Source: Teichococcus aerophilus (GTDB lineage Bacteria > Pseudomonadota > Alphaproteobacteria > Acetobacterales > Acetobacteraceae). From it: 64,000 bases of DNA. The notes below the pieces were generated by a model, which saw only the letters and a program-made list of their open reading frames with translations, ran no database searches and was not told the origin of the DNA. The stretch spans positions 62,001 to 126,000 of the forward strand of contig NZ_JACTVA010000007.1 in assembly GCF_014490485.1 (NCBI RefSeq), read 5' to 3'. The position numbers and the translations under genes were made by a program. This document shows positions 17,213 through 26,131 of this stretch, piece by piece (the stretch's first letter is position 1; each line of letters opens with the position of its first letter).

Positions 17213-18684
17213 CCGCCCCCCGATTGAACGCGGCCCTGCTGCCGTCCCTGAAGCCGGGCATTCGCCGGCCGGGCTATGACCGCGCGGCACTGGGCATCGG
17301 CATCGTGCATCTGGGCCTCGGCGCGTTCCACCGCGCACACCAGGCCGTCTATACCGAGGAGCGGCTGGAAGCGGGGGAGACCGGCTGGGGCATCAGCGGG
17401 CTCAGCCTGCGCTCGCCCGCGGTGCGAGACGCGCTGGCGCCGCAGGATGGCCTGTACACCGTGCTGACCCGCGCCCCTGGCGGCGACGAGGCCCGCATCA
17501 TCGGCAGCGTGGTCGAAGCGCTGACGGTGCCGGAGCAGCCAGAGCTGGCGCTACGCCGGCTGGCGGCGCCGCGGACGCGCATCATCAGCCTGACCGTGAC
17601 GGAGAAGGCCTATTGCCGCGATGCCAACGGTGCACTGGATGAATCGCATTCCGACATCCGGGCCGACCTTGCCGGCGGCGGCTTCCCGCGCAGCGTGCCC
17701 GGCCTGCTGGCGGCGGCATTGCGCGCGCGGGCCGACAGCGGCGCCGGCGGCGTGACGCTGATGACCTGCGACAACCTGCCGGATAACGGCGGCACGCTGG
17801 CGCGCGTGCTGGGGCGCTTCGTCGCGCTGCGGGACCCCGGGCTGGCCGGCTGGATGGCCGAGCATGTCAGCTTCCCCGCCACCATGGTGGACCGCATCGT
17901 CCCCGCCACCACGGAGGCCGAGCGCGAAGCCATCGCCGCGCTGGGCTACACCGATGCCTGGCCGGTGGTGGCCGAACCGTTCTCCCAATGGGTGGTGGAG
18001 GACCGGTTCGTGAATGGCCGCCCGCGCTGGGAAGCAGCCGGCGCGCTGATGGTCGGCGATGTCCATGCCTACGAACTGATGAAGCTGCGCTGCCTGAACG
18101 GCGCGCATTCCTCGCTGGCCTATCTCGGCGCCGTCGCCGGCATCCCCACGGTGAGCGAGGCGATGGCCGAGCCGCTGCTGGCCGCTTTCCTGCAGAAGCT
18201 GTGGACGCAGGACGTCATCCCCACCCTGCCGCCGGTGCCGGGCATCGACCTGCCTGGATATACCGCGCAGCTTGAGGACCGCTTCCGCAACCCGGCCATC
18301 CGCCACCGGCTGTTGCAGATCGCCATGGATGGTTCGCAGAAGCTGCCGCAGCGCCTGTTGCGCCCGGCGGCCGAGCGGCTGGCGCAGGGCGCGGTGCCCG
18401 CCGCCATCGCCCTGGCCGTCGCCGCCTGGATGCGCTTCCTGCTGGGCGAGGATGAGACCGGCGGCACCCATGCCATCGACGACCCGATGGGCACGAAGCT
18501 CGCCGAAGTGGCACGCGGCGCCGGGCGGGATGCCGATGCGCTCTCCGCCGCATTGTTCGCGCTGCCGGAGGTGTTCGACCCGTCCCTGGCCGCGGATGCC
18601 GGCTTCCGTGCCGCGGTACGGGACGCGCTGGCCACGCTGCTGCGGGACGGCGTCCGCCCCGCGCTGCGCGCCGCCCTCGCCTGA
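17209..18684 (+). CDS. uxuB: mannitol dehydrogenase-family oxidoreductase, probable fructuronate reductase
   Basis: A 491-aa NAD(H)-dependent polyol dehydrogenase. The N-terminal Rossmann motif is IVHLGLGAFHRAHQA, a mid-motif is TMTCDNLPDNG-like (LMTCDNLPDNGG), and the active-site lysine helix is YELMKLRCLNGAHSSLAYLG. In this family the closest pathway partners are fructuronate reductase (UxuB), tagaturonate reductase and mannitol 2-dehydrogenase. Coupling to a mannonate dehydratase 30 bases downstream argues for D-fructuronate to D-mannonate (EC 1.1.1.57). It starts inside the GntR stop codon. Confidence 0.85.
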   Translation: MTAPRLNAALLPSLKPGIRRPGYDRAALGIGIVHLGLGAFHRAHQAVYTEERLEAGETGWGISGLSLRSPAVRDALAPQDGLYTVLTRAPGGDEARIIGSVVEALTVPEQPELALRRLAAPRTRIISLTVTEKAYCRDANGALDESHSDIRADLAGGGFPRSVPGLLAAALRARADSGAGGVTLMTCDNLPDNGGTLARVLGRFVALRDPGLAGWMAEHVSFPATMVDRIVPATTEAEREAIAALGYTDAWPVVAEPFSQWVVEDRFVNGRPRWEAAGALMVGDVHAYELMKLRCLNGAHSSLAYLGAVAGIPTVSEAMAEPLLAAFLQKLWTQDVIPTLPPVPGIDLPGYTAQLEDRFRNPAIRHRLLQIAMDGSQKLPQRLLRPAAERLAQGAVPAAIALAVAAWMRFLLGEDETGGTHAIDDPMGTKLAEVARGAGRDADALSAALFALPEVFDPSLAADAGFRAAVRDALATLLRDGVRPALRAALA

Positions 18685-18714
18685 AACACGACATCAACAG
18701 AGGAGACACCGACC

Positions 18715-19923
18715 ATGGAACAGACCTGGCGCTGGTTCGGCCCCGATGACAGCGTGACGCTGGAGCATGTGAAGCAGGCCGGCGCGACCGGCATCGTCAG
18801 CGCGCTGCACCACATGAACCAGGGCCGCGCCTGGCCCGAGGACGAGGTGCTGAAGCGCAAGAAGATCATCGAGGATGCCGGGCTGCGCTGGTCGGTGGTC
18901 GAGAGCATCGCCGTGCATGAGGACCTGAAGACCCGCACGGGTGACTACAAGAACCTGATCGAGCAGTACAAGGGTTCCATCCGCGCCGTGGCACGGGCGG
19001 GCGTGAAGACCATCTGCTACAACTTCATGGCCATCACCGACTGGACGCGCACCGACCTGCACTACCGCCTGCCGACCGGCGGCCTGGCGCTGCGCTTCGA
19101 TTGGACCGACATCGCCACCTACGACCTGTTCATCCTGAAGCGCCCGGGCGCCGAGGCCGACCACCCCGAGGCCCGCCGCAAGGCCGCCGAGGCGCGCTTC
19201 AGAACGATGTCGGAGAGCGACCAGTCAAACCTGGAAAAGCTGATGATCGACTGGCTGCCGGCCCGCGAATTCGTCTACGACCGTGCTGGATTCCAGAAGA
19301 TGCTGGATATCTACAAGGATATCGGCGAGGACGGCGTCCGCGACCACATGATCCGCTTTGTGCGCGAGGTGTCTGAGACGGCGGCCGAGGAAGGCGCGCG
19401 GCTGTGCATCCACCCCGATGACCCCTCCTTCCCCATCTTCGGCATGCCGCGCGTGATGTCCACCGCCGCCGATGCGCGGGCGCTGATGGACGCGGTGCCG
19501 GAGCCCGCCAGCGGCCTGACCTATTGCACCGGCGCGTTCGGCAGCAACCGTGCCAACGACATGGTGGCGATGGCGAAGGAATTCGGCCCGCGCATCCACT
19601 TCGCCCACCTGCGCAACGTGACGATCGAGGAGGACGGCTCCTTCTACGAGGCCGACCACCTGGATGGCAGCACCGACATGGTCGGCTGCGTCGCCGCCCT
19701 GATGGCGGAGGAGGACCGCCGCCGCGCCGAAGGCCGCGCGGATGCCGAGATCCCGATGCGCCCGGACCACGGCCATTTGCTGGTGGATGACATCGAGAGC
19801 GTGAAGAACGGCGTAAAGGTCAACCCGGGCTATTCCTGCATCGGCCGCCTGAAGGGCCTGGCGGAACTGCGCGGCGTGATGCGCACGGTCGAGGCCTTCC
19901 GCGACCACCGCGTCAGAGCGTGA
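18715..19923 (+). CDS. uxuA: mannonate dehydratase
   Basis: A 402-aa enzyme that converts D-mannonate to 2-keto-3-deoxy-D-gluconate (EC 4.2.1.8). It shows the UxuA pattern from [19 protein letters not shown], through [53 protein letters not shown] (metal-site residues), [10 protein letters not shown] and MRPDHGHLL near the end. Length is normal for the family. The ribosome site GAGGAG lies 12 bases before the ATG. The last codons and stop overlap a repeat element (19915-20016). No KDG kinase or KDPG aldolase is in the window. Confidence 0.95.
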   Translation: MEQTWRWFGPDDSVTLEHVKQAGATGIVSALHHMNQGRAWPEDEVLKRKKIIEDAGLRWSVVESIAVHEDLKTRTGDYKNLIEQYKGSIRAVARAGVKTICYNFMAITDWTRTDLHYRLPTGGLALRFDWTDIATYDLFILKRPGAEADHPEARRKAAEARFRTMSESDQSNLEKLMIDWLPAREFVYDRAGFQKMLDIYKDIGEDGVRDHMIRFVREVSETAAEEGARLCIHPDDPSFPIFGMPRVMSTAADARALMDAVPEPASGLTYCTGAFGSNRANDMVAMAKEFGPRIHFAHLRNVTIEEDGSFYEADHLDGSTDMVGCVAALMAEEDRRRAEGRADAEIPMRPDHGHLLVDDIESVKNGVKVNPGYSCIGRLKGLAELRGVMRTVEAFRDHRVRA

Positions 19924-20016
19924 TGGCTTGAGGTGACATCACCGAAAGCCTGAATCACGCGACCAAACAGAGGCGTAGAGCATGATGCGTGAACGAATGT
20001 GATCGCATCGTGCTCT
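19915..20016. repeat. composite palindromic repeat, copy A
   Basis: A 102-base element made of two hairpins. Hairpin 1 stacks GCGTGAT/ATCACGC, GGCTT/AAGCC and GGTGA-CA-TCACC; hairpin 2 is AGAGCATGATGCG / CGCATCGTGCTCT with a 14-base loop and one mismatch. A diverged copy lies at 53235-53337; the first 30 bases match in 27. It begins inside the last codons of uxuA and includes its stop. It resembles the short dispersed palindromic elements of alphaproteobacteria. Confidence 0.7.
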
Positions 20017-20056
20017 CGCTGAACCCGACCCATGGTGGCGGCGTTATGCCGCCACC

Positions 20057-20776
20057 ATGCAACGCCTCTTCATCGGCACCGCCGGCTGGAACATCCCGTC
20101 GCAGCATGCTGCGGCGTTTCCGCCGGACGGCTCGCACCTCGCCCGCTATGCCGCGCGGCTGCCGGCGGTCGAGATCAATTCTTCCTTCTACCGCCCGCAC
20201 CGCCCGGCCACCTATGCCCGCTGGGCGGCGGCGGTGCCGGAGGAGTTCCGCTTCGCGGTGAAGTTACCGAAGGAGATCAGCCACACCCTGCGGCTGGTCG
20301 GGGCCGAGGCCGCCTTGGCGCGATTCCTGGACGAGGCCGGGCAGCTCGGTCCGAAGCTGGGCCCACTATTGCTGCAACTACCGCCCAGCCTGGGCTTCGA
20401 TGCGGCGACAGCCGATGCCTTCCTGGCCCTGCTGCGCCAACGCCATGACGGCGCCGTGGTGTGCGAGCCGCGCCACCCCAGCTGGTTCGGCGGCGAGGGG
20501 GATGCGCTGCTCACCCGGCACCGCGTCGCCCGCGTCGGCGCCGACCCGCCGCCGGCACCAGGTGCCGCCCGCCCCGGCGGCTGGCCGGGCCTGCGTTACT
20601 TCCGGCTGCACGGCGCGCCGCGCATGTACTACTCGCCCTATGCCCCGGAGCGCCTGGCCAGGCTGGCGGCGCTGCTGCGCCAGCCCGGTTCGCCCGAGAC
20701 CTGGGTGATCTTCGACAACACGGCGGAGGGCGCCGCCTGGGCGGACGCCCTCTCCCTGTTGGAGCAGGCCGGCTAG
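20057..20776 (+). CDS. DUF72 family protein (YecE-like)
   Basis: A 239-aa protein with the DUF72 signature: FIGTAGWNIPSQHAA at the start, LPAVEINSSFYRPH, FAVKLPKEISHT, LLLQLPPSLGF, and the C-terminal FRLHGAPRMYYSPY and VIFDNTAEGAAWADAL. The fold is a TIM-barrel-like domain. Its biochemical role is not established. It follows the repeat element after uxuA, on the same strand, and ends 22 bases before the convergent dehydrogenase gene. It is probably not part of the sugar-acid pathway. Confidence 0.9.
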   Translation: MQRLFIGTAGWNIPSQHAAAFPPDGSHLARYAARLPAVEINSSFYRPHRPATYARWAAAVPEEFRFAVKLPKEISHTLRLVGAEAALARFLDEAGQLGPKLGPLLLQLPPSLGFDAATADAFLALLRQRHDGAVVCEPRHPSWFGGEGDALLTRHRVARVGADPPPAPGAARPGGWPGLRYFRLHGAPRMYYSPYAPERLARLAALLRQPGSPETWVIFDNTAEGAAWADALSLLEQAG

Positions 20777-20798
20777 CGCATGATGGCTCCCATCTGGC

Positions 20799-21836
20799 TC
20801 AGAACTGGATCACCACCTTCAGGTTGTGCTCCCGGTCCTTCGCCGCGGCGAAGGCCTCGCTGGCGCGCTCGATCGGATAGGTGCCGGTCAGCAACGGGCG
20901 GATATCGATCAGCCTCTTCTCCAGGCAGGTCACCGCATCGCCGAACACGTCGCCGAAGCGGAAGGCCCCGCGCAGGTCGATCTCCCGCGCCATGACGCGG
21001 TTAGCCATCACCGGCGTCTCGCCCCCGGGCAGGGAGCCGACCTGCACGACGATACCGCCGGCCCGCACCGCCAGCAGCGCCGCGTTCAGCCCGGCCGAGG
21101 CGCCCGAGGCCTCGAACACTACGTCGTAGCCACCACTGGCCTTGGCGGCCTCCAGCAATTCCCCGGTGCCCTGGCCGACATTGAAGGTCTCGTCGGCACC
21201 CATGCGGCGCGCGGCGTCCAGCGGGGCATCGATCATGTCCGTCATCGCCAAATGCGCGGCGCCGCCCCGGCGGGCGGCCAGCATGACCAGCTGGCCGATC
21301 GGCCCCGCGCCGGTCACCAGCACCCGGCTGCCCATCAGGTTGCCGGCCCGGTGCGCGGCGTGCAGCGCGACGGAGAGCGGCTCGGCGAAGGCCATCTCCT
21401 CGAACGGCAGTTCGGCCGAGACGGGGAAGCACTGGATGTCCCGCACCGTGGTGTATTCGGCGAAGCCGCCTTGCATGTGGGGGAACTTGCTGGCCGAGCC
21501 CATGAAGAACACGTTCTCGCACAGATTAGGCCGCCCCTCCCGGCAGCGCGGGCAATGGCCGCAATTCCGCCCGGGGTTGACGCAGACACGCTGGCCGGCG
21601 GCGACGCGGGTCACCTCCGCGCCCACCTCGGCCACTTCGCCGGCGAATTCATGGCCGGGGACCAGCGGCTCCCGGATCACAAAATCGCCAACGCGGCCGT
21701 GGAAGAAGTAATGCAGGTCGGAGCCGCAGATGCCGCCGGCGCGGACGCGCAGGCGCACGTCATGCGGGCCAAGGGGGGCTTCGGGGCGGTCCTCGATCCG
21801 CAGATCCTGGGCCGAGTGCAGGACGCAAGCGCGCAT
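20799..21836 (-). CDS. idnD: zinc-dependent alcohol dehydrogenase, L-idonate/L-gulonate 5-dehydrogenase type
   Basis: A 345-aa medium-chain dehydrogenase. Catalytic zinc ligands are Cys37 (GGICGSDLHYF), His62 and Glu63 (PGHEF); the structural zinc is held by Cys92, Cys95, Cys98 and Cys106 (NCGHCPRC...LC). The coenzyme site is TGAGPIGQL. Length and the FFHGRVGDF segment fit L-idonate 5-dehydrogenase. Linked to uxuB and uxuA, an L-gulonate 5-dehydrogenase making D-fructuronate is equally possible. The start is 27 bases from the candidate operator shared with the divergent transporter. Confidence 0.88.
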   Translation of the reverse strand: MRACVLHSAQDLRIEDRPEAPLGPHDVRLRVRAGGICGSDLHYFFHGRVGDFVIREPLVPGHEFAGEVAEVGAEVTRVAAGQRVCVNPGRNCGHCPRCREGRPNLCENVFFMGSASKFPHMQGGFAEYTTVRDIQCFPVSAELPFEEMAFAEPLSVALHAAHRAGNLMGSRVLVTGAGPIGQLVMLAARRGGAAHLAMTDMIDAPLDAARRMGADETFNVGQGTGELLEAAKASGGYDVVFEASGASAGLNAALLAVRAGGIVVQVGSLPGGETPVMANRVMAREIDLRGAFRFGDVFGDAVTCLEKRLIDIRPLLTGTYPIERASEAFAAAKDREHNLKVVIQF

Positions 21837-21862
21837 GACGGTTTTTCCTCCGCAGTCATTGA

Positions 21863-21882
21863 CATGCTACCATGGTAGAATG
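21863..21882. promoter_or_regulatory. candidate GntR operator between divergent dehydrogenase and transporter genes
   Basis: CATGCTACCATGGTAGAATG is a 20-base inverted repeat with a perfect 12-base core (CTACCATGGTAG, 21867-21878). It sits 27 bases upstream of the dehydrogenase start and ~134 bases upstream of the transporter start. Its right half matches the repeat upstream of the GntR gene. The position fits control of both genes by the GntR protein. Confidence 0.65.
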
Positions 21883-22015
21883 CACTTTCGGTTTCAATAA
21901 AGGAACCCCGGGGCACCGGTGGGCCGCTCACCGGAGGAAAACACCGGCCCTGAGGGCCCGATGCAGTCCGGCGACCGCACCCCCGCCCCCTATTGGCAGC
22001 GGGAGTACGCGCTTC

Positions 22016-23275
22016 ATGTTCAGCAAGCGACGGCGTCTGGTCATCTTCCTGCTCTTCCTGGCGGGTATCATCAACTACATGGACCGCAGCGCGCTTTCGA
22101 TCGCGGCGCCAGCGGTTTCGGCGGATTTGGGCCTCTCGCCGTCCGAGATGGGGCTGGTCTTCAGCAGCTTCTTCTTCGGCTACGCCATCTTCAACTTCAT
22201 CGGCGGCTATATGTCGGACCGCGCCGGTCCGCACCGCATCTTCTCCCTCTCCATGCTGGTCTGGTCCGCTTTCTGCGCCTTCACCGGCATGGCGGCCGGC
22301 TTCGTCTCCATGCTGCTGATCCGCATCGGCTTCGGCGTGGGGGAGGGGCCGTTCTCGGCCACCGCCAACAAGATGGTCAGCAACTGGTTCCCCCGGCGGG
22401 AAGCCGGCTCGGCCATCGGCATCGCCAATGCCGGCACGCCGCTGGGCGGCGCCATCGCCGGGCCGCTGGTGGGCTTCTGCGTGGTGCAGTTCGGCTGGCG
22501 CGTCTCCTTCTTCGTCGTCGCGGCCATCGGCTTCATCTGGCTGCTGTTCTGGCTGTTCCTGGCCAGCAACGACCCGCAGAAGGACCCCCGCGTCACGGTG
22601 GATGAGCGTGCCGAGATCGCTGCCGACCGCCCCGCGCCCGTGGTGCGCGGCAGCGATGGCGTCGGCCTCGGCACCTATCTGAAGAACCCGGTGGTGCTGG
22701 CCACCGCCTTCGCCTTCTTCGGCTACAACTACATCCTGTTCTTCTTCCTGACCTGGTTCCCCAGCTACCTGACCAATGCGCGCGGCCTCAGCCTGCATGA
22801 CATGAGCCTGGTGACGGTCATTCCCTGGATCCTGGGCTGCATCGGCCTGCTGGGCAGCGGCTTCCTGACCGACTTCATCTACAAGCGCACCGGCAACGCG
22901 CTGTTCTCCCGCAAGATCGTGCTGACCGTCTGCCTGGGCATCGCCGCCGTCTCCATCATCCTGGCCGGCTTCATGACCACGGCGACCAGCGCGGTGACCC
23001 TGGTGGCCATCACCGTCTTCGCCCTGTACCTGACCGGCGCCATCTACTGGGCCATCGTGCAGGACGTGGTGCCCGGCCACTATGTCGGCGGCGTCGGCGG
23101 CTTCGTGCACGGGCTGGCCAACACGGCGGGCATCATCGGCCCGGCGGTCACCGGTTTCATCGTGCAGGGCACCGGCTCCTTCACCTCGGCCTTCATCCTG
23201 GCCGGCGGCATCGCCGTGCTGGGCGTGATCGCGGTGCTGGTCTTCGTCCGCGCGCCGCGCGAGCAGGCGGCCTGA
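22016..23275 (+). CDS. MFS transporter, anion:cation symporter (hexuronate/sugar-acid) group
   Basis: A 419-aa transporter with 12 predicted helices. The N-terminal INYMDRSALSIAAPAVSADLG segment and the loop GGYMSDRAGPHRIF (motif A) match the ACS family that includes ExuT, GudP and DgoT; WFPRREAGSAIGIANAG is another family feature. The likely substrate is a sugar acid (gulonate, idonate or a hexuronate), given its neighbours. I chose the ATG at 22016 with GGGAG upstream; the frame is open to 21872 but the extra part is unlike a transporter. Confidence 0.88.
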   Translation: MFSKRRRLVIFLLFLAGIINYMDRSALSIAAPAVSADLGLSPSEMGLVFSSFFFGYAIFNFIGGYMSDRAGPHRIFSLSMLVWSAFCAFTGMAAGFVSMLLIRIGFGVGEGPFSATANKMVSNWFPRREAGSAIGIANAGTPLGGAIAGPLVGFCVVQFGWRVSFFVVAAIGFIWLLFWLFLASNDPQKDPRVTVDERAEIAADRPAPVVRGSDGVGLGTYLKNPVVLATAFAFFGYNYILFFFLTWFPSYLTNARGLSLHDMSLVTVIPWILGCIGLLGSGFLTDFIYKRTGNALFSRKIVLTVCLGIAAVSIILAGFMTTATSAVTLVAITVFALYLTGAIYWAIVQDVVPGHYVGGVGGFVHGLANTAGIIGPAVTGFIVQGTGSFTSAFILAGGIAVLGVIAVLVFVRAPREQAA

Positions 23276-23291
23276 TACCCTGCCGGTCGCC

Positions 23292-23321
23292 GGCCGCCGC
23301 CGGGCCAACCCGGCGGCGGCC
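23292..23321. terminator. bidirectional hairpin terminator
   Basis: A perfect 13-bp stem (GGCCGCCGCCGGG / CCCGGCGGCGGCC) with a CCAA loop lies between the convergent MFS and lipoate-ligase genes. Confidence 0.7.
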
Positions 23322-23326
23322 ACACT

Positions 23327-24376
23327 TCAGGGCACGTGGCGCAGCCACGCTTCCGAGGCGAATTTCTCCTCGGCAATCTGTTCCGCCGCCGCGTATTCCT
23401 CGGCGGTGATGGTGCCGGCGGTGCCGCCGTGCAGGGAGACGAAGGTCTCCCGCATCCGCCGGATCACCTCCTCCCGCGGCAGGCCGGTCTGGCTGCGCAG
23501 GGGGTCGACGCGCTTCACCGCGCTGGTGGTTCCCTTGTCGCTCAGCTTCTCCCGGCCGATGCGCAGCATCGTCACCATCTTCTCCGCATCCATGTCGTAG
23601 GCCATGGTGACGTGGTGCAGCACCGCGCCGCCGGCGAAGCGCTTCTGCGCCGCGCCGCCGATCTTGCCCTTGGAGCTGGAGATGTCGTTCAGCGGCTTGT
23701 AGACGGCGTCGATCCCCAGCGAGATCAGCGCCTGTAGCACCCACGCATCCAGGAAGGCGTAGGAATCGGCGAAGGTCATGTCGCGCACCAGCTCGCCCGG
23801 GGCATAGAGCGAGTAGGTCACGGTGCTGCCTGGCTCGACGAACATGGCACCGCCACCGGTGACGCGGCGCACGATCTGCACCCCCTGTGCCGACGCCGCC
23901 TCCAGGTCCACCTCGTTCCGCAGGGACTGGAAGGCACCGATGATGATGGCGGGCCGCTCCCACTCCCAGAACCGCAGCGTAGGTCCGCGCCTTCCGGCGG
24001 CGACCTCCCGCACCAGCACCTCGTCCAGCGCCAGGTGCATGGCGGGCGAGACGGGCGGCGCCTCGATGATTTGCCAGTCATAGTCGCGCCAGCTGCCCTG
24101 GGTGCCGAGCGCGCGGCGCACCGCCACGGCCACCGCCTCCGCATTGAAGCCGATCAGCGCGGCATCGGGCCGCAACCCGGTGCGGATCGCCGCCGCGATG
24201 TCGTCATAGCTGGCGGTATCGGGCAGGCCCTGCACGGCGGCACGGATGTCGTCCAGCGCCTCAGCGGGCTCCAGGAAGAAATCGCCGGTGACCTGCACCT
24301 CGGCGATGCGGCCATCCCGGACCTCCAGGTCCACGACGACGAGCTTGCCATTCTGAACCTTGTATTCGCCATGCAT
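23327..24376 (-). CDS. lplA: lipoate--protein ligase with N-terminal accessory domain
   Basis: A 349-aa enzyme that attaches lipoate to the E2 and H proteins of oxoacid dehydrogenases and the glycine-cleavage system. The first ~90 residues (MHGEYKVQNGKLVVVDLEV...) look like the accessory domain (Lip_prot_lig_C), which in E. coli LplA is C-terminal; here it comes first. The catalytic domain follows with ARNPAIIIG-like RPAIIIGAFQS, RRVTGGGAMF, SSSKGKIGGAAQ (active-site lysine) and AVLHHVTMAYD. I chose the ATG at 24376; no strong ribosome site is visible, and an upstream extension to 24448 is possible. Confidence 0.85.
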   Translation of the reverse strand: MHGEYKVQNGKLVVVDLEVRDGRIAEVQVTGDFFLEPAEALDDIRAAVQGLPDTASYDDIAAAIRTGLRPDAALIGFNAEAVAVAVRRALGTQGSWRDYDWQIIEAPPVSPAMHLALDEVLVREVAAGRRGPTLRFWEWERPAIIIGAFQSLRNEVDLEAASAQGVQIVRRVTGGGAMFVEPGSTVTYSLYAPGELVRDMTFADSYAFLDAWVLQALISLGIDAVYKPLNDISSSKGKIGGAAQKRFAGGAVLHHVTMAYDMDAEKMVTMLRIGREKLSDKGTTSAVKRVDPLRSQTGLPREEVIRRMRETFVSLHGGTAGTITAEEYAAAEQIAEEKFASEAWLRHVP

Positions 24377-24516
24377 GTCGCTGGGTACCCGATGATCTGC
24401 GGCGGCCCGGGCGCCGCCATCACGGCATCGCGTCTCCGGGCCCGCCATGGCCTGCCGAAGCGGTTCGGTGTCCCGCGCAGCATAGCGTGCGCCGGCGCCT
24501 TCTGGCGAGCGGGCCG

Positions 24517-25998
24517 CTACGGGCGGTGCAGCGCGACCGCGGCGGCGGCCAGCAGCAGCACCCCGGCCGCGGCGGCGGCGAAGGGCAGCATGGCGCGATA
24601 CGCCGCGCGCTCTTGCCCCGGCGTGCCGGACAGGCTGCAGACGATGGACATGCGGACGGGCGAGACGATGTTCAGCGACAGCGCCGCCGCGTGCTGCAAC
24701 GCCACGACGGCGGTAAGGCTCAGCCCCGCCTCCGCCGCCAGGCTGACCTGGGATGCCATGAACAGCCCGTTGGCCGCGTTGCCGCTATTGGCCAGCGCCC
24801 CGAAGACGGCCGAGATGGCGGGCGTCAGCACGATGGCCCACAGGCCCAGCGAGTGGAACAGCCCCTGCGCCAGACTGCCGGCGATGCCGGAGCGGGACAG
24901 CACCTCCGCCATCATCGAGAAGGTGACGATGGTGAGCACGGCGAGGCGCCCCGTCTTCCAAGCCCCGCGCATCTCGGCGGGGAGGGACGCCGCATGGCCC
25001 CGCCACAGGGCGGTCAGCACGGCGGCGAGGACGAGCCAGGTGCCGGCGTGGAAGAAGGGTGACCAGACCGGCGTGCCAGGGAAGGGCTGGATGCGGCTGG
25101 AATGCTCCAGCAACTGGTGCAGCGGCGGCACCAGCCGGGTCAGCACCAGCCAGCCGATCAGCGCGACGAAGGGCAGCATCTTCCGCGCCGCCCGCGCCAC
25201 CTGCCGCCGGTCCGGCCGCTGGTCCACCAGGAAGCGCAGCACGATCATTGGCCCGTAGGCCGCCAGCATCGCCGTCTCCGGCCCCAGCGCGGCGGTGGCC
25301 GCGACGACGGCGGCGAGGCTGGCGCCGAGCCACATTGCTTCCCCAATCCGGTCCCACCAGGAAGCACCGATGCCGGCACGTTCGGCGAAGCGCCAGTACA
25401 GCGGCAACCAGACCAGGTTGAAGGCGACGAAGAACACGCTGCTATGCAGGGTGAGGGTGGTCGGGTCCGTCCCGGCGAAGGCGGCGGCGATGATGGCGCC
25501 GCTGCCCATGCCGCCCCACAGGATCATCGTCTGGCTGAGCAGGGAGAAGACGATCAGGTAGATCGGCTTCACCTCCAGCTTCCGCACCAGCGCCATGGTG
25601 CCGATGATGCCGACGCCGAAGCCGGTCGCGGATTCGGCGAAGGGGCCGATCAGGAAGCACGCGGCGAAGAGCAGCCGCCGCCGCGCCCGCGCATCCGCTG
25701 GATGATCGGCGGCGGGCGGCACGGCATCCCCGGTGCGGATCGCCATCTGCCAGAACAGCAGGCCGCCGAGGATGTAGGGCACGACGATCCAGCCGATCCA
25801 CGCCCCGCGTGCCAGCGACACGGCGGCCTCCGCCAGTGCGAAGTGCCGCGGCGCCGTGGCGAAGGCGACCACCAGGGCGGTGAGCAGGCCGAGCAGCGAG
25901 GCGCCCAGGGTGCCGGCACGGCCGCTGGCGATGACGCCGATGACGACCAGGGCCGGCAAAGTCCAGACCAGATGGATCAATCCCGCATGCTCCCCCAA
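24517..25998 (-). CDS. L-lactate permease family transporter
   Basis: A 493-aa membrane protein of the LctP/LldP family (proton-lactate or glycolate symport). About 12-14 hydrophobic helices are visible; the conserved FLIGPFAESATGFGVGI segment and the GALANSGNAANGLFMASQ and MSIVCSLSGTPGQERAAYR segments near the C-terminus are diagnostic. No lactate dehydrogenase gene is adjacent, so the exact carboxylate is open. It is 140 bases from the lipoate-ligase gene on the same strand. Confidence 0.92.
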   Translation of the reverse strand: MGEHAGLIHLVWTLPALVVIGVIASGRAGTLGASLLGLLTALVVAFATAPRHFALAEAAVSLARGAWIGWIVVPYILGGLLFWQMAIRTGDAVPPAADHPADARARRRLLFAACFLIGPFAESATGFGVGIIGTMALVRKLEVKPIYLIVFSLLSQTMILWGGMGSGAIIAAAFAGTDPTTLTLHSSVFFVAFNLVWLPLYWRFAERAGIGASWWDRIGEAMWLGASLAAVVAATAALGPETAMLAAYGPMIVLRFLVDQRPDRRQVARAARKMLPFVALIGWLVLTRLVPPLHQLLEHSSRIQPFPGTPVWSPFFHAGTWLVLAAVLTALWRGHAASLPAEMRGAWKTGRLAVLTIVTFSMMAEVLSRSGIAGSLAQGLFHSLGLWAIVLTPAISAVFGALANSGNAANGLFMASQVSLAAEAGLSLTAVVALQHAAALSLNIVSPVRMSIVCSLSGTPGQERAAYRAMLPFAAAAAGVLLLAAAAVALHRP

Positions 25999-26067
25999 GC
26001 CGCGCCCCGGGCGGGGGTTCGGTCGGCAGGACCCGGCCGCCGGCGGGCGTCACGCTGCCCGCAGGCG

Positions 26068-26103
26068 CCTGGCCCGCGCTGTCTTATCAGCGCACGGGCC
26101 AGG
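26068..26103 (-). terminator. hairpin terminator after the zinc-finger operon
   Basis: A long stem, CCTGGCCC-GCGCTG with CAGCGC-AC-GGGCCAGG (14 bp with a 2-base bulge) and a TCTTAT loop, lies 29 bases beyond the stop of the UBP zinc-finger gene on the minus strand. Confidence 0.55.
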
Positions 26104-26131
26104 TTGGGCAACCGGCGGCGGCGCGCGGTGG

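Noticed and set aside
20777-20798. Third copy of the composite repeat after the DUF72 gene
   Set aside because: Only GATGGCT-like similarity over a few bases; too little to claim.
21677-23323. 548-codon minus-strand frame across the MFS gene
   Set aside because: Its translation is Asp/Gly/Glu/His-rich without fold signals and shadows a clear transporter gene.
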